Source of the DNA: Tricholoma matsutake
Taxonomy: Eukaryota; Basidiomycota; Agaricomycetes; Agaricales; Tricholomataceae
NCBI GenBank assembly: GCA_026075535.2
Contig: AP026541.1
Coordinates: 10,788,001 to 10,852,000 of the forward strand
DNA length: 64,000 nucleotides
Direction of reading: 5' to 3'
Shown: in pieces, positions 21,797 through 32,723 of the stretch
Layout: every line of letters starts with the position of its first letter
How positions within the stretch are numbered: the stretch's first letter is position 1
The notes under the pieces: model-generated
What the model was told of the DNA's origin: nothing
What the model saw: the letters and a program-made list of their open reading frames with translations, nothing else
Database searches by the model: none
Program-made: the position numbers and the translations under genes

Positions 21797-21825
21797 TTTT
21801 TTTTTTTTTGGGGGGGGGGGGGGTG
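21797..21825 (+). repeat. poly(T)-poly(G) homopolymer junction
   Basis: A run of T followed directly by a run of G. The same junction, slightly shorter, occurs at about 40,815-40,838 in copy 2, so it belongs to the element. Confidence 0.8.
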
Positions 21826-22034
21826 TTTGGGCACATCAGTGTGACATGGCATGGGTACAGAAGTTGGTGGGTGCTTACTAGGCAGGTACCCCCCTTCCGG
21901 GGTCTCCTGGCATCCCTCTGCACCCTCCTAGCCCATGTTGACAGCCTCACATCCCATTTGAATGGGGAGGAGGGGATCGGGTGGGCGTGGGCATGGGTTG
22001 CACGTTTTTTGTTGTGGCAGGTCGTCCCCAGTAG

Positions 22035-22450
22035 TATACAACCTAAAAAGCAATAAATTACAATTAGTTAGCTTATAAAAACAAAAAGCAAATGAAAAAA
22101 ACTCACATAGGGCCCAAACGACGTGATCTGTGTCGTTTGGGCCCATGTTGGCTCATTTGCGGGTGGTGGCATTGTTACTAGTAGATTATAACCTAGAAAA
22201 CTAAAAAAATGAGTTAGTTAGTTTATTAAAACAAAAACCAAATGAAAAAAACTTACATAGGGCCCAAACAATGCGATCTGCGTCGTTTGGGCCCGTGTTG
22301 GCTCGTTTGCAGGTGGTGGCATCGTTACTAGTAGATTATAACCTAGAAAACTAAAAAAATGAGTTAGTTAGTTTATTAAAACAAAAACCAAACAAAAAAA
22401 AACTTACATAGGGCCCAAACAACGCGATCTGCGTTGTTTGGGCCCGCATT
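22035..22450 (-). repeat. exon-intron-like tandem units (inner copy 1)
   Basis: About three units of 150 bp on the minus strand. Each holds an approximately 86-nt block with a GGGCCCAAAC...GTTTGGGCCC palindrome around a GATC core, followed by an approximately 64-nt intron-like block with GTAAGT donor, T-rich tract, CTAACTAACT and a TTTTCTAG acceptor. Palindromes lie at about 22,111, 22,260 and 22,412. Confidence 0.7.
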
Positions 22451-22707
22451 CCATCCAGTCAGCTCGTTTGAAGGTGGTGGTGATGGTGGCATTGGGCATG
22501 GGAACGGTGGTGGTGGGTGCGCATGCAGTGGTGGTGGTAGAGTGGAGAGGAGGAGGAGGCGGTGTTGGTGACAGTGGTGGTGGTGGTTGTGAGCTGGCAG
22601 TCACATGTCACGTGTCATGCATATGCATACTTATCAATTATTCCGTTAATGGCTGTGATTAACTACGTACCTTGGTTGGGTAATAAAAGTATTAAATGTA
22701 TACCAAA

Positions 22708-22792
22708 GAACAATTGCTTGGTAGCTCAGTGGTTAAGCATGCTGTTATGTATGCAGACCCAAGGTCAAGAGTTCAATTATTGATGTGTGTTG
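22708..22792 (+). repeat. tRNA-like module (inner copy 1, right)
   Basis: Plus strand: A-box-like TAGCTCAGTGGTTAAGCA and B-box-like AGAGTTCAATTA, outward-facing toward the right TIR. It is a different tRNA-like sequence from the left module. The near-identical copy at 41,878-41,962 has a slightly different B box. Confidence 0.5.
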
Positions 22793-23539
22793 AACTTTTA
22801 TTTGGGAAAGCACGTGCATTCCAGTTATTCCGGTTAGTCTGGTTATTCCTGTTATTCCAGTTGTGATGAGTCCAGTCAGATTCCGGGGATTCCGGCTGTA
22901 AATTGGATCCTTATTCCAACCAGAATTGTGCTGCATAGGGAAAACTACATACAAAAAAATTCCACCGGATTCCAGAAATTCCGGAAATTCTGGCCAGACA
23001 AACTGGAATCCAACCGGAATAGGTGGGGGAGTGTAAAGTACTCCTTGTAGGGTGGATCGTGAGTGTGTGCAGTCAACAATGATGCCTACCAGCACCCCCC
23101 AAAGCCGACAACACACCCACCCCATGCCTGCGAGCCTCTGCTCACAGGGTGGATGGGTGGTGAGAGCCCATGCTGACGAGCAGCTGCTCGTCGGGTGGAT
23201 GGCAGGCACACCAGGGACAAGACGACCATGGCACCCATCCCCATGACTACAACCAACTGCTCATAGGGTGGATGACAGGTGCGGCTTGCTACGGCGATGG
23301 ACACATGCAAGGAGGGGTGGGCAATGACACCCACCCCAGACCGCATCCCCCAACCACCCCCTCTCGCATCTTGCAAGAGGGGTTTTTTTTTGTTTATTAT
23401 TATATTATACCCACTCCCTTGTGTCCTACATGAGGGATGTGGTTAATTAAAATTTTTTGATCTTAATTGTTTGAAAAATGCCTCCTCGAAGAATATGAAA
23501 AGTTGAGTCATAAATAAACCTTATATTGATCCCCAATAA

Positions 23540-23640
23540 ATCTCCTGTGGCTCAAGTGGTTGAGCACACTTGTTTGGTTTGTCATGTGATTCCTTATGGT
23601 GAGGTCTTGAGTTCAATTCCTGCAGTACACAAATTTATTT
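23540..23640 (+). repeat. tRNA-like module (outer element, right)
   Basis: Plus strand: A-box-like TGGCTCAAGTGGTTGAGCA and a good B-box-like GAGTTCAATTCC. Downstream is a GGACTCCACTT tandem tail (23,700-23,765) like the left end of the outer element. Confidence 0.5.
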
Positions 23641-23833
23641 TGCGGGTACTTTATGAAATTCACCAAGTCCGAAGTCCTTTGAGCTCATATCTAATTGACT
23701 TATCATTTGGTTGCGCTCGGACTCCACTTGGACTCCACTCAGACTCCAGTTGGACTCCAATGGGGGATTGAACTCTACATGACTTAGTGTAGTTTAATTG
23801 GACTCCACTCAGACTCCACGGAATTGGCACATG

Positions 23834-24930
23834 TTACTGGAGACCCAAGAAGTCATGTAAGTGTACAAATTGTTTGAAATTGAGAGCCTTGGTGAAAATG
23901 TCAGCAATATTATCCTTGGTATTGACATAGGATACAGTGAGTTCCTTAGATTGAACATGTTCACGAAGGAAGTGGAATTTAATGTTGACATGTTTAGCTC
24001 TGGAGTGGAGGAGAGGATCCTCTGACAGGCTAATTGAGGTGGTGTTGTCACATAACATTGGGGTCGGCATGTCTGGTGAATGACCGATAGTGGTAAGCAG
24101 TGTATGAATCCAAATGCACTCTTTTGCAGTCTCAAAAGCTGCAACATACTCGGCTTCGCATGATGATGCTGCAACCATTTTTTGTTTGCGAGCAGTCCAC
24201 AAAACAGCTCCAGACCCAAGTGAACACATGTAACCACCAACACTGCACCTAGTATTGAGGCAACTAGCCCAGTCAGAATCAGTATAGGCCAATAATGAGA
24301 TAGGGTTGTCTCCACCAGGTAGAGTTTAAGGTCCCATGTTCCTTTAAGGTAGCAAACAAGATGTAGAGCAGTGCACCAATGTTCAAAGGAATAAGAGTCC
24401 AAGAATTGTGAAAGTTGTTGGACAGCAAATGAGATATCAGGATGTGTTGAGATGGCCAGGTATAATAGGCACCCAACCAAGGAATGATAGGGTAAGTTTG
24501 AGAGTTTAGCTTGTTCGTTGACTGGGTGTGGTCAACACGGTGAAGTTTCTGTCCCAGTTCCATCAGTGCAGATAGGGGATGTGCATTGGATTGACCAAAT
24601 TGGGACACAATTTTGTCGATTAATGCCATTTGTGATAGAGCGACAGTTCGACGTATCCTATCCCAAGTAATTGCAATGCCAACGACAAACCCTGCTGTTC
24701 CCAGATCTGAAATTGTCCAGACTTTTCTCATTTGGTCTTTGAACTGTTCATTCTCTTCCTTCCGACTAGTGATGGATAGGTAGTCATCAACATGGACTGC
24801 CACTACAATAGTACCTGTGTTAGCCTTACAATAGTAGATGCATGACTCGCATGAGAGTCTTGTAAAACCCCAAGAAATCATCTGTGCATTCAGTGTTTGA
24901 TTCCAGATGCATCCACTCTGTTTCATACTG
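23834..24930 (-). pseudogene. Ty1/copia element: RT C-terminal half and RNase H
   Basis: Minus strand. RT palm with the copia active site VAVHVDDYL (about 24,800) in the ORF 24,926-24,279. RNase H (24,292-23,834) has AYTDSDWASC, AVLWTARKQKMVAASSCEAEY, an HVNIKFHFLREHV segment and the C-terminal DNIADIFTKAL motif. The frame changes near 24,510 and 24,290. Within about 15 bp of the stop the sequence turns into the GGACTCC-type tail of the composite element, so no 3' LTR is present. Confidence 0.9.
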
Positions 24931-25962
24931 TAAAGTCCTCACTGTAACTCCCATACCCAATCTTCTTTCCCAACTTCTACAAAACCAGCCGGTTGTTCCA
25001 TATACTGAACCTCATCGGCTGGTAAGAGTCCATGGAGAAACACAGTCTTGACATCAATTTGTTGTGCATCCCAGCCAAGCAAGGCAGCAATGTGCAGGAG
25101 AATCTGCCAAGATTCCATGCATGCAGTAGGTGAGGTAGTTTTTGTGTAATTGTATCTGTTCAAACCCTTTGAAAACAAGGCATACCTTCCAACACACTGG
25201 AGTGCCATCCTCATTTTGTTTGATGTGAAAGACTGGGTGACCCTTACATATGCGGCACCCCTGTGGTACATTAGCTCTTGGAACTAATTTGTAGACTTGC
25301 ATGTCTTTTAAGGACTTGAGTTCCTCGCGGTAGCCTTCCTCCCAACACTTAGAGTCTGCCAAATCCTGGGCTTCCTCCCAGGTATGTGGGTCATCTTTGA
25401 ATTGTAGTGATCCAGGATCTATATCAGACATCTCCAAAATCAATGTGTGTAATTGATGTGCCTGATCACCAAGTGTAGGGTCCTTGATCAATTGCAGCTC
25501 AGCTCAATCATAATCAATGGGTGTAGGCACAATGACATCATGGAGCCCTTCCAAGATTCATTTCCATTCTGTACATTGTTCCTTTATACGCTCTGCAGAT
25601 TTTTGTGAATCATGGATAGCTTGATCTAGTCTAGTAGTGGCTGGGCCTCCGTTTGGATGTTTGTCAGTAGGACTTGGCACTCTGGTGGATCTGTGTGGTT
25701 CCAAGGCTCTTGGCTCAGGAGTGTCTGTTGCAACAGGCTCATCTATGGGTAGGTCATCAACAGGTCCTGTGTTGGGTATGGTGATGTCATCATCATGGAT
25801 GTCGATGGGGATGAAAGTCAACAGAGGAGTTTCTTCTGTTTGACCCAGTGCATCATGCAGTGCAGGCAATGGTACATGGCCATTATGGCTTTCAACAAAA
25901 CTGACATGGTATGAGCTGTATACCTTGCCGGTTTTCCAATTGTAACAGCAATATACTTTCAA
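24931..25962 (-). pseudogene. Ty1/copia element: integrase-RT linker and RT N-terminal half
   Basis: The linker (25,962-25,558) begins in the integrase C-terminal region (GKVYSSYHVSFVE) and has the usual Pro/Asp-rich stretch. The RT start (25,491-25,054 and 25,271-24,939) shows WEEGYREELKSLKDMQVYKLV and the AQQIDVKTVFLHGLL motif typical of copia RT (canonical DVKTAFLNG). Frameshifts at about 25,150 and 25,250. Confidence 0.85.
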
Positions 25963-26040
25963 TTTGAGCTCATAGCCAATGAGTACACATTTGATTGAGT
26001 GTTCATAGATTTTTGGGTTGTTTCTGTTCTGGATAAAAAC

Positions 26041-27273
26041 CTATGCTTTACAACCAATCTCCCTCATGTAAGAGTAATCGGGTTGCTGTTCATGCCATTT
26101 CTCCCAAGGGGTAGAGCCTTTGAGTGAACTTGTTGTAGTCTTGGCATGTAGGAGAGAAGCTGTTAAGTAAATTTCATCCCAAAGATAAGGTGGTAAGTTC
26201 ACATAAATGTGCATGGTGTGCGCCTTCCCCATTAGCATCCTGTGCATACGCTCAACACAACCAATGTGAGCTGAAGTATAAGGTGCAGTGAATTTATGAT
26301 CAGTCCCTCTCACCTTTAGCCCAGCTTTGACTTTGTGTGACCTGAGTTTGCCATTGTCTGTGATGTATGTCCCCACTTGCAGGCCAGTCTCCTTTTCTCA
26401 TGCTAGCTCCCATGCCTTGAGTTCAGGAAATGCATCATCCTTATGCTTAAGTGGTATGGACCATGGGTGTGAGGTACAATCATCCATGATGTTCATGATG
26501 TATGAATTCCCAGAACATGACTTTACATCATGTGGTCCTGAAAGATCTACCCAAACTTTTTCCAATTTCTGTGTAGCCCTATGTCCTTCCCCCTCTGCAC
26601 GCTTCTTAGGAACAGGTGAACAGGTCTGTTTTCCAAGGATGCAAGATTTGCATTTAGGAGGTTTAAAGGAGGATTGTGCAGGCATACTGGCGATTGTCCC
26701 TTTTTGTGCCATGTCTTGCAAAGCTTGATACTTTGCATGCCCTAGATGATGATGCCAGGTGATAATGTTAGGAGCTGAGTGGACAGCAAAGACATGTTCA
26801 GCAGAGGCAGAGTGTAGTGAGAGAGAATAAAGTTTCTTGTTAAATGACAGGATGCCTTGGGCTATGTGGGCACCAGTGGACTTATTTGTGATCCAGCATG
26901 ATGACTCATCAAAATGCACTACAGCATTCAAATCCTTCATAAGCGAGCTGACTGAGATCAAGCACACCATTGCATTTGGAACATAGAGTGCATCACATAA
27001 AATGATTGATGCACCTTGGGCAATGCGGAGTTTGATGTCTCCCATACTGATCATGGAGATAGAAGAACCCCTGAGGCCTCGAACTGAACATGGGGTAATA
27101 GCATGAAGTGTGATGAAATCTGATTGATCAGCAGAAATATGGATGGTGGCTCCAGTGTCAACATAAAATGGGTGGTTGTGGATGGAGATGGAAGTGCGTT
27201 GGGCTTGGTTGAGTGGGGCAACTGTAAAAGCATCCATGGTTACTGGTACAGAATTATTGGTCCAATTGACCAA
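26041..27273 (-). pseudogene. Ty1/copia element: protease and integrase
   Basis: The ORF 27,273-26,398 has the protease FYVDTGATIHIS (about 27,165). The GAG-pre-integrase zinc motif is HHHLGHAKYQAL with CKSC (about 26,745-26,640). The start of the integrase core, KVWVDLSGPHD, and a second Asp in MNIMDDC lie at about 26,555-26,490. The next ORF (26,376-26,041) carries ITDNGKL and the Glu in SAHIGCVERMHR. The two are separated by a single stop. Confidence 0.9.
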
Positions 27274-28100
27274 GGTATGAAACCAACCTTTGTACTCAAC
27301 CTCCTCAATAGTCGCGTGAGGAAGGGGGTCACTAGCCAGACCAGCAAATTCTCCCAGAATTGTTTCAAAGCAGCAGAATCAATCATGACAGTAAATGCAC
27401 GACCAGTGTTGTCCTTCACAGTAACAGGGACCTTTGTGGTAGACTTGGGAGCTCCAGCATTGGACATCCATTTGTCATACACCTGCTTCCTTGCCGCTTT
27501 TGATTCCTCAATTGTACTTTCTTCCATACCGCTGCCTTTTGAGATACAATATTCTTTAGTGTGCTGGGGGTGTTTACAGTTGCTGCAGATCATAGTCCCA
27601 GGAGGCTTGGCCAGTTTGGAGGTTGCAGCTAGAGCAAGGGAAGGGGAAGTATTGGCATGTCAGTCATTGTCCTGGAGGGACTGTTTATTTTCCAGAAAAA
27701 GGCGAATATTCTTGGATGTGTATGGTGCAGATCCATTCAGCCATTTTGGGGAGGGGTGTATTCAGCATGCACTGGATAGTGAGTGCTTGCTGTAGTAAAG
27801 TGACTTGCTTAACTGGTCCTTCCTTCTGATGACAGTTCTGCAGGGTCTCCCAGTTCATCTTCACAGATTTTGAAGAATCTAAGAAAGAGTGTTCAGACGA
27901 TGCTACCCTGGAGGCAATGAAAGCATATGCAAGGTGGGAATTAGCCTTCCAATTAGATAGAGCACGGGGTTCATTAGAGGATGGCTCTGGTACTTCACCA
28001 GTGACATATTCAAAAGTCCATTGAGGGACAAAGTGATGTTGATATCCTCCTTCCATTCTTTGTAGTTGGATTTAAGTTTATCAAGCTTGTCCCCGAATAT
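27240..28100 (-). pseudogene. Ty1/copia element: gag with zinc knuckle
   Basis: A UBN2-like gag (28,090-27,685) has LSNWKANSHLAYAFIASRV and a middle segment rich in Gln. A CCHC knuckle, CSNCKHPQHTKEYC, is at about 27,587-27,545. Frameshifts near 28,020 and 27,680. Upstream, TATATATATACC at about 28,100 marks where recognisable sequence stops; no 5' LTR is seen. Confidence 0.75.
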
Positions 28101-28280
28101 ATATATACCATGAGTATGACAATGGAAAAGATGATAAAGAGACTATTAGAAAGGAATATGGACAAGGGGAAATACACATCATTTTGTGTGCTATAATTAG
28201 CATGCTGCATCAAAGGGCATATTCATGGTGTAGATCTCAACATACATGGACAGTGTGGGTCACATGAGCAACTTCTTCAT
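28101..28280. other. short spacer, nothing recognised
   Basis: AT-rich sequence between the copia gag remnant and the second tyrosine recombinase remnant, with no ORF or repeat that I could assign. Confidence 0.4.
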
Positions 28281-29230
28281 ATGAGGGTGGTGGCACTTAG
28301 TTATGCTCTTGACACATCCACACATCAAAACTACAGCTCTGCACTCAACTCTTATTTTGCTTTTATTCAGCTCCATCATTTACCTGTCAAACCCACCAAT
28401 GACACCCTCAGGCTCTTCATTACTTACATGTGTCATCATATTAATCCATGCTCTGTAAAAACTTAACTATCCAGTATTTGTCAACAACTTGAAAGCTTCT
28501 TTCCTGAAGTATGTCAGGAATGCAAGTCCTGCTTGCTTAAAGACACCCTGAGTGGATGCATGCAAATGAGAGGCATGCCAATAATGCATAAACAACCCCT
28601 TTCTATTGATGACTTGAATCATGTTTGTGACACGTTCACAAACTTAAACAACCATGACAATCTCTTATTTACAGCTCAAATGACAGTTGGCTTCTTTGTG
28701 CTGCTGTGCCTGGGCAAACTCACATTTCCAAATAGTGTTGCACTTTGAGATCCCCCAAAACTGACCTTGAGACATTCACTTCAGTTCACACCACAACAAC
28801 TCAAATTTTTTCTGCCCTCCAACAAAGCCAACCGTTTGTTTGAAGGCAATGTAATTGTGCTTCCATCAAACAATCTGCCCTGTAACCCTGTGACTCACAT
28901 GACAAAGTATGTCATATTGCAAGACAGTCTCTTCCCCCTCTCTTCACCTATGTGGCTCACAAGTGATGGGTGTGTTCTCACACGCACCTTTTTTATTTGC
29001 TGAATCCAAACCTTTTTCTCACCTGACATTGCTGGAAAGTCTATGCATGCTGGAGGTGCAATGTCTCTAGCACTCAATGGTGCTCCCCCTCACCTGATCC
29101 AGGCTATTGGGCTTTGGACTCTTTACAGATTTACATCTGTAAGCACCCGCTTTTGGTGCATGCCATGATTGCTGGCCACTTGCCACACCTTTGACTGCTT
29201 CTGTCACAATGGTGTTTTGCCTGCATACAC
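28281..29230 (+). pseudogene. tyrosine recombinase (second family), decayed
   Basis: Plus strand in three main segments. The N-terminal SAM-like region (28,281-28,466) contains THQNYSSALNSYFAFI and TNDTLRLFITYMCHH. The middle (28,533-28,748) has PLSIDDLNHVCDTF and the FFVLLCLGKLTFPN segment. The catalytic half (28,767-29,200) carries NPVTHMTKYV, then AGKSMHAGGAMSLALNGAP, where the family has an R/GGA motif, followed in another frame by IYICKHPLLVHAMI with a Tyr in the nucleophile position. At least three frame changes and a TGA break it. It is unlike the recombinase at 1,090-2,620, which ends in a cysteine-rich tail. Truncated on the right by the LTR at 29,331. Confidence 0.6.
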
Positions 29231-29330
29231 TTCAAGTCCTTATTGGCAGGGTGGTCATGCCTTACCAACAGGATACAGTGACACTCTTCTGGCACTTTGT
29301 TTGAAGTGCAGAAGGTTGCTCATACCACAT

Positions 29331-29729
29331 TGTTAGGGTGATACCCACTATCTGCTAGCTAAGACCATGCAGGTTCTCTCTACAAGAAGGGGGCAGGATG
29401 TGCACACATGATGGGGAAATTGATGGTTTTGGTGCAAGGGGTTATTAATAGAATAGTTGGTTGAGAAAGGCATTTCACACCACAAGTGTAGGTGGAATAC
29501 CTAAGAGAACACAATTGGGGTCCTAGGTGTGTATTCAAGGTTTATATACAATGTTACATATATTGTACATTGTTGCTACCAACGCACTCATACATGTGCA
29601 TACATATTGATGTGTGCAAAATAAAATTCTCATGCTAGTAAAGTGTAGCATAATTCAGTGTAATGTAGTGTAATTCGACATAATAAAATAAAATGAAATT
29701 TTATTAGGCAATGGGGCTGTTTTCTAACA
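29331..29729 (-). repeat. 3' LTR of gypsy element C
   Basis: 399 bp, TGTTAG...CTAACA, matching 42,452-42,849 along its whole length with scattered transitions and small indels. An AAAAGGGGGGTAG polypurine tract precedes it on the minus strand (29,730-29,742). The left flank CACAT and the right flank of the other LTR, CACCT, are a 4-of-5 match for a target duplication. Confidence 0.9.
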
Positions 29730-29879
29730 CTACCCCCCTTTTATGCCTTGACTTCCAGGTGAGAAAATATTGTATCTGTCCCCTCTGTGAAATTTTGGTA
29801 AGGCTGGAATTTCATCCCCTCATACACCATTCTCACAATGTGATGGGGAGCTTTTGGATTACATTTAAAGAATTGGGCA

Positions 29880-31330
29880 ATCACATTGTGCACTCACCTA
29901 CAATTCTCTTTGGGTTTCCATGAATTATTTTCATCGGTATAGTTCTTCCACTTTATTAAGAACTCCAATTTATTCCATCAAAGACATGAGTCTAGAATTT
30001 CTACGACTACATATTCTGGAGCACCTTCTACTATTATTGGAGCTTGTGTAATGGCTTGTTAGCCAGGAATAGTGGGTGGGCGGTAGGGGCATAGGTGGGA
30101 AACATTAATCTTGGGATCAATCTTGAATGATCAGGGTAATTTTAGTACTACTGCATTAGGTGAAATTACTTTAGAGATTGTGTATGGGCTAACTGGTTTC
30201 TCTGTGAGTTTCCTAGAAGGTCATGGAATATTTAGGTCCTTGGTACTTAGCCATACCAAGTCACCAACATTGTATTCTGGAGTGGGAGCTCAAGTACGAT
30301 CTGCATGTTGCATCATATCTTCATGTGCTTTCATCAATACCACCTCTGACCTTTTTCATCTTAGATACAAAGTCTTCTACTGATTGTACCTTAACTTCCC
30401 TTTGGGGTTCTATTCCCATGCAGGGATGATACCCATAATTAGCAAAGAAGGGTGACATGTGAGTAGCCAAATGGAATTTGTTATTGTGGGAAAGTTTGGC
30501 AATTGCCAGCCATTCAGGCCAGTCAGTTTGTCAGTAGTTGAAAAACATGCGTAGGTACTGCTCCAACTCCTGATTCATCCTCTCTGTCTGCCCATCAGTT
30601 TGCAGGTGATATGCCATAGATAATTTAGTTTGAATCCCCAATATGTTATTTAATTCTCACATAAACATGGAAGCAAATTGTGGTCCACAATCAGAGATAA
30701 TGGTATCAGGTAATCCATGTAACTGCCATACCTGATTTAGGTAGAGGCAATGAGGTTTCTGTAGTGGTAGGAATAATATGGACCTCCTTTGTGAAGCGGT
30801 TGCATACTACAAATATTGCATCATACCCTTGAGCCTCGGGTAATCTGGTGATAAAATCCACAGATATATCTTGCCAGGGCACTTTTGGTATGGGGTTCAG
30901 CATTAACTTCCCTGCAGGTTTCTCTGGAAATTTCTTCCTCCTGATGCATGTATCACATCCATCCACATAACACATATTTAGAAATTCTGGGCCACCAATA
31001 ATTTCTCATTACTAACTCCAATGTCTTCCATCTTCCTGGGTGTCTGGCAGTTGGCATATTATGATGTAACCAGACAATCTCCCTTCACAAGTCTTGATCC
31101 TTCAGTACATACACCTTCCCTTGGAATAATACCAACCCTTGCTCCTCTGCCCATTCATCTCCTCTAATATTACCCTTCTTCTCTCCCTTCAGAGCTTTCA
31201 CAGCTTCCACTACTTCATTGTCCATCTCTGAACATTGTCTAATTTTAGACAACATTTCTGTTTCCAAGCTATCTATTAATAAATGCCCTTGATGCATAGT
31301 GCAAATGCAAAAGTATTCAGGTTTGAGTAA
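29880..31330 (-). pseudogene. gypsy element C integrase and chromodomain
   Basis: Minus strand: linker and zinc region (31,297-30,930, with CDTCIRRKK), then core WQDISVDFITRLPEAQGYDA with the first Asp (about 30,870), [11 protein letters not shown] with the second Asp (about 30,695), and QTDGQ...NQELEQYL with the Glu (about 30,590). A chromodomain-like end, EFLIKWKNYTDENNSWKP, lies at about 29,960-29,905. Multiple stops. Confidence 0.8.
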
Positions 31331-32718
31331 GGTAACATTTTTGTTGTCCTACTCCACCCCCCTTTTGTGATCAATACATCTGGATAATGCAGTCTGCTTT
31401 CCTCATTAAGCTTCCTGCTTTATGGACCAAGTGAAAATTAAAACATGACAGGAATAGCACCCAATGTGCTTGCCAGTGGTTTAGCTTTTTGGCTGACATG
31501 AAGTATTGCAGATTTTGATGATCTGTCCAGATTTCAATCTGATGTGTACATCCCTCCAAATAATGTCTCCAAGCCTCCAACACTCATATTATACCCAACA
31601 TCTCTTTGTCATGCACATCATAATTCCTTTCCACATCATTCAACCCTCAGGACAAATATGTGCAAGGATGCCATTTGTCATCTTCACACAGCATTGATAA
31701 TACTGCTCCAGTAGCAAAGTTGGATCCATCTGATTCCACTCATAAGGGGCACATAAAATCTACTGGGGCTAATATTGGTTGCTCCACAAACTTCCTCTTC
31801 AACTCCTCAAATGCTGTCTGCTGCTGCTCCCCCTACCTCCACACTACTCCCTTGCATGTAAGGTTATGTAAGGGTGCAGCAATTTTGGAAAAATTATGCA
31901 CAAAGTGACAATAATAATTTGCGAGTCCCTAGAAGGCTTGAACCTCCTTGATGTGGGTGGGCATAGGCCAGTCAGTGATCACCTGTACCTTGATCAGATC
32001 CATCTTAATTCTGTCAGGGCCAATCAATAATCCTAGGAACTCAATCTGGCTTGCACCAAATACACACTTCTCCAGTTTCAAAAATAGATTGTTCTCCACT
32101 AATCTCCATAACACCTCCTGCACTATCACCTCATGATTTTCTCCATCCTCCATAAATATCAGAATGTTGTCAATAAATATTATTACCACACCTTTGTCCA
32201 TTACATCCTTGAAAATGTCGTTCATCATATCTTGGAAAGTTGGGGGACTATTGGTCATCCTGAAAAACATGACAAGCGGCTCAAAGGATCCTCAACATGT
32301 GGCAAATGCAGCCTTCCACTCATCTCCTTTCCTAATTTGTACATTATTGTATACCCATTGTAGATCCAATTTTGTGAAGACTTTGGCTCTTCCCACCTTG
32401 TCAATTATTTCTGAGATCAAGGGTAAGGATTACACATTCTTCACTGTCCACTCATTCAGATACCTATAATCTGTACACATCCTCTTTCTCTGATCTTTCT
32501 TTGGCACAAAGAATATTGGTGACATCTACAGCGATTTTAAAGGTCATATGTATCCCTTGCATAATTGCTTGTTTAGGAATGCATCAACTTCTTCTTGTTC
32601 CTTCAGAGATAACGGATATACCTTTGACTTCTTCAGCACAAACCCTGGCTTCATCTCGATCCCATGATCCCATGGATTCTGCACCGGCATTCACTCAGAC
32701 TCCTTCTTCTGAAAGACT
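31331..32718 (-). pseudogene. gypsy element C reverse transcriptase and RNase H (3' of A2 insertion)
   Basis: Starts at the A2 insertion site. RT motifs are [19 protein letters not shown] (about 32,630), [21 protein letters not shown] (about 32,500), PLVMFFRMTNSPPTFQ (about 32,280) and the active site FIDNILIF (about 32,170). The canonical second Asp is Asn: GACGAC has become GACAAC through loss of the CpG between the codons. RNase H remains include IWTDHQNLQYFMSAKKLN (about 31,525). Catalytically dead. Confidence 0.85.
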
Positions 32719-32723
32719 GACAG
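32719..32723. repeat. target site duplication of A2, left (GACAG)
   Basis: GACAG directly precedes the LTR start at 32,724 and is repeated directly after the other LTR at 37,604-37,608. The two flanks are the two halves of one pol reading frame of element C. Confidence 0.9.

Larger units (their letters stand above)
20846..23043 (-). mobile_element. inner composite TIR element, copy 1 (2,198 bp)
   Basis: Left end CTGTAATTTACCCTCCCCC, right end GGGGGAGTGTAAAGTACTC. The inverted termini share TTTAC(A/C)CTCCCCCACC. Flanking 8-mers CTCGTAGG (20,838-20,845) and CTTGTAGG (23,044-23,051) differ by one CpG transition; removing the element restores the palindromic unit of the outer element. Internal order: outward minus-strand tRNA-like module, hairpin ladder, palindromic minisatellite, T/G homopolymer run, exon-intron-like units (minus), His/Pro stretch (minus), outward plus-strand tRNA-like module. 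An 8-bp duplication suggests hAT-type mobilisation. No transposase is encoded. Confidence 0.75.
19787..23785 (+). mobile_element. outer composite TIR element, split by inner copy
   Basis: Starts near TCTTTACACTCCCCCACC and ends near a related, diverged inverted copy at about 23,765-23,782. From left: a GGAGTCCAGTT tandem region; a minus-strand tRNA-like module (about 20,165-20,070); a His/Pro-codon-rich stretch (20,230-20,390); exon-intron-like units (20,500-20,790, plus); a GAGC-palindrome segment interrupted by the inner element at 20,846; two further palindromic units (23,110-23,200); two hairpins (23,360-23,445); and a plus-strand tRNA-like module (23,546-23,640). The order is the mirror of the inner element's. 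No target duplication was found. Confidence 0.55.

Noticed and set aside
22708..22792. A functional tRNA gene
   Set aside because: A- and B-box-like motifs are present, but no complete cloverleaf could be drawn and the copies sit inside a transposon; treated as a tRNA-like module.
28056..28280. 5' LTR of the copia element
   Set aside because: No sequence here is repeated beyond the 3' end of the element, which runs straight into composite-element sequence at 23,820.
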